From an uncultured Blautia sp. (GTDB lineage: Bacteria; Bacillota; Clostridia; Lachnospirales; Lachnospiraceae), in NCBI GenBank assembly GCA_900541985.1, contig UQLX01000003.1, forward strand, positions 1 to 64,000: a stretch of 64,000 nucleotides of DNA. The letters run 5' to 3'. Shown here one piece after another: positions 51,793 through 60,443 of the stretch. The notes beneath the pieces were generated by a model. It made no database searches. It saw only the letters and a list, made by a program, of their open reading frames with translations, and had not been told where the DNA came from. Numbering within the stretch: the first letter of the stretch is position 1; each line of letters opens with the position of its first letter. A program made the translations under genes and the position numbers.

Positions 51793-53080
51793 TGTTGGGA
51801 AATCCACACTGTTTAATGCCCTTGCAGGAGAGATGATCTCCATTGTAAAGGATACGCCGGGAGTTACCCGGGACAGGATTTATGCGGATGTAACATGGCT
51901 GGATAAATCTTTTACTCTTATTGATACAGGCGGAATTGAGCCGGAAAGTGGGGACATCATTCTTTCACAGATGAGAGAGCAGGCCCAGATCGCGATTGAT
52001 ACTGCAGATGTGATCATTTTTATCACAGATGTAAAGCAGGGTCTTGTGGATTCTGATGCAAAGGTGGCGGATATGCTCCGGCGAAGCAAAAAGCCGGTGG
52101 TGCTTGTGGTCAATAAGGTGGACAGCATCCATAAATATATGATGGATGTCTATGAATTTTATAATCTGGGAATCGGAGAACCGCATGCGATCTCAGCAGC
52201 GAACCGCACCGGACTGGGAGATATGCTTGACGAGGTGATAAAAGAGTTTCCGGCGGGAGCGGATACGGAGGAAGAAGACGATATTCCACGGATTGCAGTT
52301 GTAGGAAAGCCAAATGTTGGAAAATCTTCTCTTATCAACAGACTTTTGGGAGAAGACCGTGTGATCGTTTCGGATATTGCCGGAACCACCAGAGACGCTG
52401 TAGATGCAAAGGTAAAATGGCAGGGAAAAGAGTATATCTTCATTGATACGGCAGGACTGAGACGAAAAGGAAAGGTAAAAGAGGAAATTGAGCGGTACAG
52501 CGTGATCCGCACGGTGACAGCTGTGGAACGGGCTCATGTGGTCGTGATCATCATTGATGCGGTGGAAGGCGTTACCGAACAGGACGCCAAGATCGCAGGA
52601 ATTGCCCACGAAAGAGGCAAGGGTGTGGTAATCGCGGTAAATAAATGGGATGCCATCGAAAAGGATGATAAGACCATTTACAAACACACGAACCGTATCC
52701 GCAACGTTCTGGCATACATGCCTTATGCGGAGCTTGTGTTTATTTCTGCAAAAACAGGTCAGAGAATCAGTAAGCTGTTTGAGACGATCGACGCTGTGAT
52801 CGAGAATCAGACACTCCGTATCCAGACAGGCGTTCTCAATGAAATTCTTTCAGAAGCAATTGCCATGCAGCAGCCGCCGTCTGACAGAGGAAAACGCCTG
52901 AAAATCTATTATATGACACAGGTGGGGGTGCGCCCGCCTACCTTTGTGATTTTTGTCAATGACAAAGAACTGATGCATTTTTCATATACAAGATATATTG
53001 AAAATAAGATCAGGGAGGCTTTTGGTTTCCGGGGGACATCTCTGAAATTTATCATCCGTCAGCGGGGAGAGAAGGAATGA
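51755..53080 (+). CDS. der: ribosome biogenesis GTPase Der (EngA)
   Basis: 441 residues with two G domains in tandem: VGRPNVGKSTLFN near 9-21 and VGKPNVGKSSLIN near 182-194, each with DTGG/DTAG and NKVD/NKWD motifs, and a C-terminal KH-like domain (about 355-441). Needed for 50S maturation. The start lies inside DUF512 after AAGGAGA. Confidence 0.95.
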   Translation: MSKPVVAIVGRPNVGKSTLFNALAGEMISIVKDTPGVTRDRIYADVTWLDKSFTLIDTGGIEPESGDIILSQMREQAQIAIDTADVIIFITDVKQGLVDSDAKVADMLRRSKKPVVLVVNKVDSIHKYMMDVYEFYNLGIGEPHAISAANRTGLGDMLDEVIKEFPAGADTEEEDDIPRIAVVGKPNVGKSSLINRLLGEDRVIVSDIAGTTRDAVDAKVKWQGKEYIFIDTAGLRRKGKVKEEIERYSVIRTVTAVERAHVVVIIIDAVEGVTEQDAKIAGIAHERGKGVVIAVNKWDAIEKDDKTIYKHTNRIRNVLAYMPYAELVFISAKTGQRISKLFETIDAVIENQTLRIQTGVLNEILSEAIAMQQPPSDRGKRLKIYYMTQVGVRPPTFVIFVNDKELMHFSYTRYIENKIREAFGFRGTSLKFIIRQRGEKE

Positions 53081-53087
53081 GGGTAAT

Positions 53088-53741
53088 ATGGAACGTTTGA
53101 TCTGTTTGGCCATTGGATATGTGTGCGGGCTTTTTCAGACTTCGTACATTATCGGGAGATTTTATCAGACTGACATCAGAGAGCACGGAAGTGGGAACGC
53201 AGGAACCACGAACGCTCTGCGTACTTTTGGCAAAAAGGCCGGAGCACTGACGCTTCTGGGAGACTGTCTGAAATGTGTGGCGGCAATTTTGCTTGCAAGA
53301 CTGTTTTTTGGGAAAAGCTGTGGAGACATCCTTCCGCTTCTGTCGGTTTATGCGGCGGCAGGCTGTATCCTTGGACATAATTTTCCTTTTTATCTGAAGT
53401 TTCGCGGAGGCAAAGGAATTGCGGCTTCCGTAGGCTTTATCCTTGCCTTTGACTGGAGAATATTCCTGATCTGCGCAGTGGTCTTTTTCGGTTTGTTTTT
53501 TGCTACACATTATGTTTCGCTTTGCTCGTTAAGTGCTTATCTGGCAGCTTTTGCTGCGATGTTCTTTCTGGGGCAGAATGGCGCTTATGGCATGGATGTT
53601 CCCCATATGACTGAAATGTATGTGGTCATGGGAGTGATGACCGCACTTGCGTTTTTCCAGCACAGAGCGAATATCTCGCGACTTCTGAATGGAACAGAAA
53701 ACCGGATATATCTGGGAAAATCAAAGAATAAGAAAGGTTAA
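53088..53741 (+). CDS. plsY: acyl-phosphate glycerol-3-phosphate acyltransferase
   Basis: 217 residues with about five membrane segments. The three PlsY motifs are visible: GSGNAGTTNALRTFGKKAG near 36-54, GHNFPFYLKFRGGKGIAAS near 93-111, and a later AFFQHRANISRLLNGTENR. It makes lysophosphatidic acid in the membrane. It precedes gpsA, which makes its substrate, in one operon. Confidence 0.93.
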   Translation: MERLICLAIGYVCGLFQTSYIIGRFYQTDIREHGSGNAGTTNALRTFGKKAGALTLLGDCLKCVAAILLARLFFGKSCGDILPLLSVYAAAGCILGHNFPFYLKFRGGKGIAASVGFILAFDWRIFLICAVVFFGLFFATHYVSLCSLSAYLAAFAAMFFLGQNGAYGMDVPHMTEMYVVMGVMTALAFFQHRANISRLLNGTENRIYLGKSKNKKG

Positions 53742-53753
53742 AAGGTGGAGAAA

Positions 53754-54764
53754 ATGGCAAAAATCAGTGTGCTGGGTGCGGGGAGCTGGGGAACTGCTCT
53801 TGCCCTGCTGCTTCACAACAACGGCCATGAGGTTACGCTCTGGTCGGCTCTTGAGGATGAGGTGAAGATGCTTCGGGAAAAAAGGGAGCATGCCTCTAAG
53901 CTTCCGGGAGTAAAGCTTCCGGAGACGATGGAGATTACAGTGGATCTGGAAAAAAGTCTGGCCGATCCGGATGTGGCGGTTCTTGCTGTGCCGTCTCCGT
54001 TTACCAGAGCCACAGCTCACAGAATGGCTCCGTTTACAAAAAAAGGACAGATTATTGTAAATGTGGCAAAGGGAGTAGAGGAAAATACTCTGATGACATT
54101 AAGCGAGATTATCAGCCAGGAGATTCCTCAGGCAGATGTCTGCGTTCTGTCAGGGCCAAGTCATGCAGAAGAAGTGGGAAAAGGAATTCCTACGACCTGT
54201 GTGGTGAGTGCGGAAAAGAGAGCTACAGCTGAGTATCTTCAGGGGATTTTCATGAGTCCGGTATTTCGCGTATATACAACACCGGATATGCTTGGAGTAG
54301 AACTTGGAGGAGCGCTGAAAAACGTGATCGCGCTGGCTGCAGGAACTGCAGACGGTCTTGGATACGGCGACAATATAAAGGCGGCACTTATAACAAGAGG
54401 AATTGCAGAGATTGCCCGTCTTGGCACAAAGATGGGAGCCAGAATGGAAACCTTTTATGGCCTGTCCGGAATGGGGGATCTGATCGTTACCTGTGCAAGT
54501 GTTCACAGCCGTAATCGTAAGGCGGGATATCTGATGGGAAAAGGGTATACAATGAAGGAAGCAATGGATGAGGTAAAAATGGTGGTCGAGGGCGTTTATT
54601 CTGCAAAGGCTGCAAAAAGTCTTGCGGAAAAATACCAGGTGGAAATGCCAATCATTCAGGAGGTAAATAAGGTCCTTTTTGAGGAAAAGCCTGCAGCAGA
54701 GGCAGTAAGAGATCTGATGGTCAGAGATAAAAAAGTAGAGACGCCTATGCTTCCCTGGGAATAA
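53754..54764 (+). CDS. gpsA: glycerol-3-phosphate dehydrogenase [NAD(P)+]
   Basis: 336 residues. NAD(P)-binding VLGAGSWGTALALLL near 5-19, SGPSHAEEV near 137-145, the catalytic Lys in GALKNVIALAAG near 187-198, and YGLSGMGDLIVTC near 239-251. It makes sn-glycerol-3-phosphate for PlsY. The start at 53754 follows AAAGGTGG; the GTG at 53745 is part of that site. Confidence 0.94.
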   Translation: MAKISVLGAGSWGTALALLLHNNGHEVTLWSALEDEVKMLREKREHASKLPGVKLPETMEITVDLEKSLADPDVAVLAVPSPFTRATAHRMAPFTKKGQIIVNVAKGVEENTLMTLSEIISQEIPQADVCVLSGPSHAEEVGKGIPTTCVVSAEKRATAEYLQGIFMSPVFRVYTTPDMLGVELGGALKNVIALAAGTADGLGYGDNIKAALITRGIAEIARLGTKMGARMETFYGLSGMGDLIVTCASVHSRNRKAGYLMGKGYTMKEAMDEVKMVVEGVYSAKAAKSLAEKYQVEMPIIQEVNKVLFEEKPAAEAVRDLMVRDKKVETPMLPWE

Positions 54765-54796
54765 TAACAGAAAAGCAGGAAGACAAAGGTATAAAA

Positions 54797-54830
54797 TTCA
54801 CCCCGCAATAAACAGAAATTGCGGGGTGAA
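54797..54830. terminator. hairpin between convergent gpsA and the reductase
   Basis: TTCACCCCGCAAT (54797-54809) and ATTGCGGGGTGAA (54818-54830) form a perfect 13-pair stem. T-runs are poor on both sides, so it is a strong hairpin but a weak textbook terminator. Confidence 0.75.
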
Positions 54831-54857
54831 AATATGTCCGTATGATTATTCAGTTAT

Positions 54858-55685
54858 TTAAAGAGAAACACCCTTCAGGTCGTCGGGGATACCGGCGCTT
54901 CGATAATCCTGATTCAGAGTGTCCAGAAGATCCATGTCCTCCTGGTCGATGGTGAAGTCGAAAATCCTTGCATTGGATTCGATGCGTTCCGGATTTGTGG
55001 ACTTGGGGATGACGGAAATTCCCTTCTGGATCGCCCAGCGCAGACCTACCTGAGCTGGAGTGTGGGCGTATTTTGTGCCCAGTACACAGAGGACATCGTG
55101 ATCCAGATAAGCGCCCCGGGCCAGAGGAGCATAAGCCTGCACCTGGATACCGTTTTCCTGACAGTAATCGATCAGTTCTCTGGGATAGCACAGAGGATGA
55201 CATTCAATCTGATTGACAGCCGGAACGATACCGGAAACTTTTTTCAGTTCCTCCAGATTGTGTATCCCGAAATTGCTTACACCGATAGAACGGGCTTTGC
55301 CGGAACTTAATATTTTTTCCATTTCTTTCCAGGTGCTGAGATAACAGCCCGGTACCGGCCAGTGGATGAGATAAAGGTCGATATAATCGAGGCCAAGACG
55401 ATCCAGACTTCTCTGGAAGGCTCCGTCCACATCTCCGAGACGCTGGGCATTATTCCAGATCTTTGTGGTGACAAAGAGATCCTTTCTGGGAATTCCGCAT
55501 CGTGCGATTCCTCTGCCTACGCTTTCTTCATTTTTGTATGCGGAAGCGGTATCGATCATGCGGTAACCCTTTTCTACAGCGCAGATGACTGCGTTTTCTG
55601 CTTCGTTTTCTCCGGTAGCTTTATATACGCCCAGCCCTAAAAGGGGCATTTTTTTGTCGTTGTTTAAAAATACAGCGGTTGCCAA
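54858..55685 (-). CDS. aldo/keto reductase
   Basis: 275-residue NADPH-dependent reductase. The tetrad is visible: Asp and Tyr in DTASAYKNEESVG near 44-56, Lys in VTTKIW near 75, and His in YLIHWPVP near 108. The C-terminal PKSTNPERIESN is the cofactor-phosphate segment. The natural substrate is unknown. It starts with TTG, seven bases after AAGGAGG; there is no ATG that fits. Confidence 0.9.
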   Translation of the reverse strand: MATAVFLNNDKKMPLLGLGVYKATGENEAENAVICAVEKGYRMIDTASAYKNEESVGRGIARCGIPRKDLFVTTKIWNNAQRLGDVDGAFQRSLDRLGLDYIDLYLIHWPVPGCYLSTWKEMEKILSSGKARSIGVSNFGIHNLEELKKVSGIVPAVNQIECHPLCYPRELIDYCQENGIQVQAYAPLARGAYLDHDVLCVLGTKYAHTPAQVGLRWAIQKGISVIPKSTNPERIESNARIFDFTIDQEDMDLLDTLNQDYRSAGIPDDLKGVSL

Positions 55686-55951
55686 AATGTTTCCTCCTTG
55701 TTTCCGGACCGGATAGGACCGGATAAATACCATTTTGTTACTCAGATGTAAGCTATTATAACATATAATTGTGAAAGAAGAACATCAAATTTATTAAATA
55801 TTTACTACGAAGGATGGAAAGAAGTTACGTTAATAAAAAGACAACATTGTTATAAAACTAACAAAGGCTTTTTGCAGTGGAAAAATAATACAAATATGTA
55901 AAAACAACGGAAATGATTTCAGGTGTTTTTTATATAAATTTCATGTGATTT

Positions 55952-55974
55952 TGATAAGAACACCTTGCTTATCA
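55952..55974. promoter_or_regulatory. inverted repeat on the promoter of the nickel-protein block
   Basis: TGATAAG (55952-55958) and CTTATCA (55968-55974) with a nine-base gap; the right arm covers part of the -35 box. It fits a repressor operator. The protein that would bind it is not in the window. Confidence 0.5.
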
Positions 55975-55993
55975 TTAGGGAAAGATGTATAAT
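55965..55993 (+). promoter_or_regulatory. promoter of the His-rich/cooT/cooC genes
   Basis: TTGCTT (55965-55970), 17-base spacer, TATAAT (55988-55993). The leader is about 88 nt. Confidence 0.7.
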
Positions 55994-56087
55994 GTATGTA
56001 ATTGATAAATTCTTGTCATAAGTCTGCACTTTTTTAAGAACAGGTTTCTGTTCAGGGGCATGCAGCAGCAAAGAGAGGAGTAGACAA

Positions 56088-56501
56088 ATGCATCTTATAA
56101 AAGACGAAAACGGCAATCTTATCCAGCATGGACATGAACATACACACGAACACACCCATGAGCATACACACGCAGACGGGGTGACACATTCTCATGCGCA
56201 TACTCATGAGGCAGGCGGAGAACATGTTCATTCCCATGAGGGAGAATGTCAGCATCATACACATGAACATTGCGGTTCCTGTCGGGGTGGAGACTGTGGA
56301 AAGGAAACAGTAGCACTTCTTACCTACATGCTTCAGCATAACGAGCATCATGCACAGGAGCTTGACCAGATGGCGGACAATCTGGATAAAATGGGACTGA
56401 ACGCTTCTGCGAAAGCAATCAGAGATGCAGTGGCAGATTTCCAGAAGAGCAATATGCGCCTGGGACTTGCCCTCACACTTGTAAAAGAGGAACTGAAATA
56501 A
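56088..56501 (+). CDS. His-rich nickel-binding protein (CooJ-like role)
   Basis: 137 residues. About 20 His are in the first 62 residues (HGHEHTHEHTHEHTH and similar), plus a CX2C-type cluster (CGSCRGGDC near 62-70). The last 65 residues are helical (YMLQHNEHHAQELDQMADNL). The His run holds three 12-base units coding EHTH. It is next to CooT and CooC, so nickel storage or delivery for CODH is the best guess, like CooJ, though it is not clearly homologous to it. GAGGAG site. Confidence 0.75.
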   Translation: MHLIKDENGNLIQHGHEHTHEHTHEHTHADGVTHSHAHTHEAGGEHVHSHEGECQHHTHEHCGSCRGGDCGKETVALLTYMLQHNEHHAQELDQMADNLDKMGLNASAKAIRDAVADFQKSNMRLGLALTLVKEELK

Positions 56502-56528
56502 AAAGACCGGTATCAGGAGGTGGCAGAT

Positions 56529-56711
56529 ATGTGTCTTGCAACAGTATATAAAAACAGTGATGATTCCGTGATCTTTAAGAATGTAAGCCGCATTGATGTG
56601 GATGGAGAAAAAATTATTCTCCGCGATATCATGGGCGATGAGAGGATCGTGGAAGGAAAGATCCTTATGGTGGATCTGGCAAACAGTATTGTAAAACTCA
56701 GCTGTGAATAA
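56529..56711 (+). CDS. cooT: CooT family nickel-binding protein
   Basis: 60 residues, matching the CooT family: MCLATVY at the start, with Cys2 as the expected nickel ligand, and VDGEKIILRDIMGDERIVEGKI, a small barrel. CooT dimers bind one nickel and are linked to CODH maturation. The start at 56529 follows CAGGAGG; the GTG at 56520 lies within that site. Confidence 0.87.
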   Translation: MCLATVYKNSDDSVIFKNVSRIDVDGEKIILRDIMGDERIVEGKILMVDLANSIVKLSCE

Positions 56712-56757
56712 AGCAGCAGAGATTTAATTTTGACAGAAATCAGGAGGCAGCTATTTT

Positions 56758-57528
56758 ATGGCACATGTGATTGCCGTCGCAGGAAAAGGCGGCGTAGGAA
56801 AGACAACCTTATGCGGAATGCTGATCCAGTATCTCTGTGAGAAAGGAAAAGGTCCGGTTCTTGCAGTGGACGCGGATGCGAATTCCAATCTCAATGAGGT
56901 TCTGGGCGTTAATGTGGATACAACACTGGGAGATGTCCGCGAGGAGATTGCGCAGGCAGAGCTTGCATCCAAGAACCCGATCCCCACAGGGATGTCTAAG
57001 GCTGATTACGCAGAACTCAGATTTGAGGATGCGCTGATCGAGGATGACGATTTTGATCTGCTGGTAATGGGCAGAACCCAGGGAAAAGGATGCTATTGTT
57101 ATGTGAATGGACTTCTTCAGGCACAGCTTGCAAAATATCAGAACAATTATCCTTATTTCGTGGTTGACAACGAGGCCGGAATGGAACATATCAGCCGTGG
57201 CGTTCTTCCGGGAATGGAGACAGCGATTCTGGTAAGCGACTGTTCCAGACGCGGAATCCAGGCAGTGGGAAGGATCGCGAAGCTGATCGAGGAGTGCAAT
57301 ATGCACCCGACGACAGTAGGTCTGATCGTAAACCGTGCGCCTAAGGGCGAACTGAATCCGGGCGTTCTGGAAGAGATTGAAAATCAGGGGCTGAAGCTTC
57401 TGGGTGTGGTACCTCAGGACGAGGCAGTGTACGAGTATGACTGCGAGGGACGTCCGACAGCATCACTTCCGGAAGATAATCCTGTAAAACAGGCGCTCCG
57501 CAAAATTGTGGATAATCTGGAACTGTAA
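56758..57528 (+). CDS. cooC: CODH nickel-insertion ATPase CooC
   Basis: 256-residue MinD-like ATPase. P-loop GKGGVGKTT at 9-17 and the CXC metal site Cys112-Tyr-Cys114 match CooC. It inserts nickel in the C-cluster of CODH using ATP. CAGGAGG site; between CooT and CODH in the same direction. Confidence 0.92.
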   Translation: MAHVIAVAGKGGVGKTTLCGMLIQYLCEKGKGPVLAVDADANSNLNEVLGVNVDTTLGDVREEIAQAELASKNPIPTGMSKADYAELRFEDALIEDDDFDLLVMGRTQGKGCYCYVNGLLQAQLAKYQNNYPYFVVDNEAGMEHISRGVLPGMETAILVSDCSRRGIQAVGRIAKLIEECNMHPTTVGLIVNRAPKGELNPGVLEEIENQGLKLLGVVPQDEAVYEYDCEGRPTASLPEDNPVKQALRKIVDNLEL

Positions 57529-57713
57529 GTAAATATGGTATGTCTCTGCTGTCTCAGCAGCAGAGATGTTTTGCCGGGGAGGAGAAGCCCTGGCCACTTT
57601 TTACATGAAATAACCCATGGGCGGGGATGGGTTCCGCTCCGTGGTTTATTAAAATAATACAAGGAAAGAAAAAATATACATGAAAGATCATGTATCATTA
57701 AAGGAGGTCTATA
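57529..57713 (+). other. cooC-cooS intergenic leader with two hairpins
   Basis: CTCTGCTG (57544-57551) with CAGCAGAG (57558-57565) is the first hairpin, followed by ATGTTTTG. AACCCAT (57612-57618) with ATGGGTT (57627-57633) is the second. They may partly end the cooC transcript or protect the cooS mRNA. No clear promoter is seen. AAGGAGG is at the end. Confidence 0.5.
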
Positions 57714-59606
57714 ATGAGTGAATTCAAATTAACGACAGTGGAAGAATTTGAAGCTGCCACCAACAGACTGTTAGAGACCGGAGCCAAGGTTGGCGCGGAT
57801 TCCTGGCAGATGCGTGTAAAAAACCAGACTCCACACTGTAAATTCGGTGAAAAGGGAATCTGCTGCCGTATCTGTTCCATGGGACCATGCCGTATTACTG
57901 CAAAAGCTCCAAGAGGAATCTGCGGTTGTGATGCACATGGTATCGTAGGACGTAATTTCCTGAAATTTACAGCTGGCGGAGCTGCAACACATTCTGACCA
58001 TGGTCGTGAGATCTGTCACACACTTCACTGTGTAAAACCGGATGGAAACTACAAGGTAAAGGATCCTGAGAAGCTGATCCGCATCGCAAAAGAGTGGGGA
58101 GTAGAAACAGAAGGCAAAGATATCTACGATCTGGCTCATGAGATGGCTGAGGCTGGTCTTATGGAGTATGGTAAACCATTTGGCTACCAGAGATTCCTTG
58201 ACAGAATGCCAGCAGGACAGAAAGAAAGACTCATTGAAAATGAAATCGCACCGCGTGCAATTGACCGTGAGGTAGCTTCCTCTATGCATATGACACATAT
58301 GGGATGTTCTTCTCTTCCGGAAGCACTTGTAAAACAGTCTATCCGCTGTGGTCTTGCTGATGGATGGGGCGGTTCCATGATGGGAACAGAATTCTCCGAC
58401 GTTCTTTTCGGAACTCCGAAGCCGGTTGACACAGAAGCAAACCTTGGCGTTATGGTTGAGGAAAACGTAAACATCGTCGTTCACGGACATGATCCGAGTC
58501 TTTCCGAGATGATCTGTGAGTATGCAGACAGCAAGGAAATGATCGACTACGCAAAATCTGTTGGAGCAAAAGGAATTACCGTATCAGGTGTCTGCTGTAC
58601 ATCCAACGAAGTAGCTATGCGCCGCGGAATCCCGATGGCAGGTAACTTCCTGCAGCAGGAGAACGTAGTTCTTACAGGCGCATGTGAAGCTATCGTAGTA
58701 GACGTTCAGTGTATCTTCCCTGCATTAGGACCACTGAGCAAATGCTTCCATACTAAATTTATTACAACTTCTCCGATCACTCAGATGCCGGATTCTGATT
58801 TCATCAGATTCGATGCGGAAACAGCAGGAGAAAATGCAAAAGCAATCGTTAAACTTGCTATTGACAACTTCAAGAACAGAAAACCGGAGCTTGTACATAT
58901 TCCGCAGCTGAAACAGAAAGCTACTGTTGGTTATTCTGTAGAAGCAATCGTAAAAACTCTGGACGGCGTTACCAACTCTCAGGTAGATGAGCTTGGAACA
59001 ACCAAACCGCTCCTTGAGTGTATTACATCCGGTGTTATCCGTGGTGCAGTTGCCATGGTTGGATGTAACAACCCGAAAATCCGTCCTGACTATGCACATA
59101 TCGAGCTGATGAAGAAATGTATCGCAAACGATATCGTGATCATCGCTTCCGGATGTTCTGCACAGGCTGCTGCAAAAGCAGGTCTTATGGACAAATCCGC
59201 AAAAGATCTCTGCGGCGCAGGTCTGAAACGTGTCTGTGAGCTGGCAGATATCCCGCCGGTACTTCACATGGGATCCTGTGTAGATATTTCCCGTATGCTG
59301 AACCTTGCTGCAGAGCTTGCAAAAGATGCGGGTCTTCAGATCCATCAGCTTCCGGTTGTAGGATGTGCTCCTGAGTGGATGTCCGAAAAGGCAGTATCTA
59401 TCGGTAACTATGTAATCGGTACAGGTATTGACACATTCCTTGGCGTTGATCCATATGTTTCCGGTTCTGACCAGATGTGCCAGCTTCTTACAGAAGGTAC
59501 CAGAAAATGGGTGGATGCAGCTTATACAGTAGAAACAGATATCGAAAAATTAGTTGACCTGATGATCGAAAGAATTGAAGAAAAGAGAATAGCACTGGGA
59601 ATCTGA
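57714..59606 (+). CDS. cooS: anaerobic carbon monoxide dehydrogenase catalytic subunit
   Basis: 630 residues, normal length for Ni-CODH (also called AcsA). It reduces CO2 to CO at the Ni-Fe C-cluster. The Cys series for clusters D and B is in CKFGEKGICCRICSMGPCRI near 43-62; GRNFLKFTAGGAATHSDHGRE near 79-99 follows, and C-cluster ligands are in segments such as VSGVCCTSNEVAMRRG, VGCNNPK, ASGCSAQAA and VGCAPEW. It pairs with AcsB downstream. Confidence 0.95.
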   Translation: MSEFKLTTVEEFEAATNRLLETGAKVGADSWQMRVKNQTPHCKFGEKGICCRICSMGPCRITAKAPRGICGCDAHGIVGRNFLKFTAGGAATHSDHGREICHTLHCVKPDGNYKVKDPEKLIRIAKEWGVETEGKDIYDLAHEMAEAGLMEYGKPFGYQRFLDRMPAGQKERLIENEIAPRAIDREVASSMHMTHMGCSSLPEALVKQSIRCGLADGWGGSMMGTEFSDVLFGTPKPVDTEANLGVMVEENVNIVVHGHDPSLSEMICEYADSKEMIDYAKSVGAKGITVSGVCCTSNEVAMRRGIPMAGNFLQQENVVLTGACEAIVVDVQCIFPALGPLSKCFHTKFITTSPITQMPDSDFIRFDAETAGENAKAIVKLAIDNFKNRKPELVHIPQLKQKATVGYSVEAIVKTLDGVTNSQVDELGTTKPLLECITSGVIRGAVAMVGCNNPKIRPDYAHIELMKKCIANDIVIIASGCSAQAAAKAGLMDKSAKDLCGAGLKRVCELADIPPVLHMGSCVDISRMLNLAAELAKDAGLQIHQLPVVGCAPEWMSEKAVSIGNYVIGTGIDTFLGVDPYVSGSDQMCQLLTEGTRKWVDAAYTVETDIEKLVDLMIERIEEKRIALGI

Positions 59607-59655
59607 TAAATACAGATAACTGTGCAGAAATTATGACAAAGGTGGATGACGTAAA

Positions 59656-60420
59656 ATGAAAATAGCAGTTACAGGCAAAGGCGGCGTGGGAAAAACTACA
59701 TTTGCGGCTACGCTGACCCGTTTATATGCAGAGGAGGGAAGACCTGTCCTTGCGGCAGACGTGGATCCTGATGCGAATCTGGGACTTGCTCTTGGGTTTG
59801 ATGAGGAAACACTGGACTCCATAACTCCCATTTCAAAAATGAGGAAACTGGTAGAAGAACGGACCGGTGCATCGGCAGACAATCAGTTTTACCATCTGAA
59901 TCCAAAAGTAGACGATATTCCGGAGAAATACGGAAAGGTCTGCAACGGAGTCAGACTGCTGGTTCTTGGAACTGTTGAGACAGGCGGCGGCGGATGTGTG
60001 TGTCCGGAACATGTGATGCTGAAGCGCATCATCAGCAATATGGTCCTCAGAAGAGAGGATGTAGTAATCCTTGATATGGAGGCCGGCCTTGAACATCTGG
60101 GCAGAGGAACAACGGAAGGGGTAGATGCCTTTATTGTTGTGATCGAGCCTGGAGCAAGAAGTGTACAGACATACAAAAATGTAAAGCGTCTGGCGAAAGA
60201 TCTGGGGGTAGCCCAGGTTAAGGTTGTGGCCAATAAGGTTCGCAACGAGGAGGATGAAGCTTTTATCCTCGGACGGATTCCACAGGAAGATCTTTTAGGT
60301 ATGATCCACTATAATACAGAGGTGATCGATGCTGACAGACAGGGCAAATCCCCTTATGACTTCAGTGAAACCGTCACCGGTGAGATCAGAAGCATCAAAG
60401 ATAAGATTGATCGTCAGTGA
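59656..60420 (+). CDS. acsF: AcsF/CooC-type nickel ATPase for acetyl-CoA synthase
   Basis: 254-residue MinD-like ATPase. P-loop GKGGVGKTT at 8-16 and a CXC in GCVCPEH (Cys114, Cys116). Its position directly before acsB fits AcsF, which matures the A-cluster of acetyl-CoA synthase; it is a clear paralogue of the CooC upstream. AAGGTGG site. Confidence 0.88.
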   Translation: MKIAVTGKGGVGKTTFAATLTRLYAEEGRPVLAADVDPDANLGLALGFDEETLDSITPISKMRKLVEERTGASADNQFYHLNPKVDDIPEKYGKVCNGVRLLVLGTVETGGGGCVCPEHVMLKRIISNMVLRREDVVILDMEAGLEHLGRGTTEGVDAFIVVIEPGARSVQTYKNVKRLAKDLGVAQVKVVANKVRNEEDEAFILGRIPQEDLLGMIHYNTEVIDADRQGKSPYDFSETVTGEIRSIKDKIDRQ

Positions 60421-60443
60421 TCGTTAAATTAGGAGGTATAACA

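Larger units (their letters stand above)
55686..56087. other. AT-rich regulatory region before the acs cluster
   Basis: 402 bases without a supported gene. It separates the divergent reductase and the His-rich protein gene. It contains the inverted repeat at 55952-55974 and the promoter at 55965-55993. Confidence 0.6.

Noticed and set aside
56113..56215. Microsatellite or non-coding repeat at the CATACACAC tract
   Set aside because: It is the coding DNA for the His-rich segment, in frame with a kept C-terminal domain.
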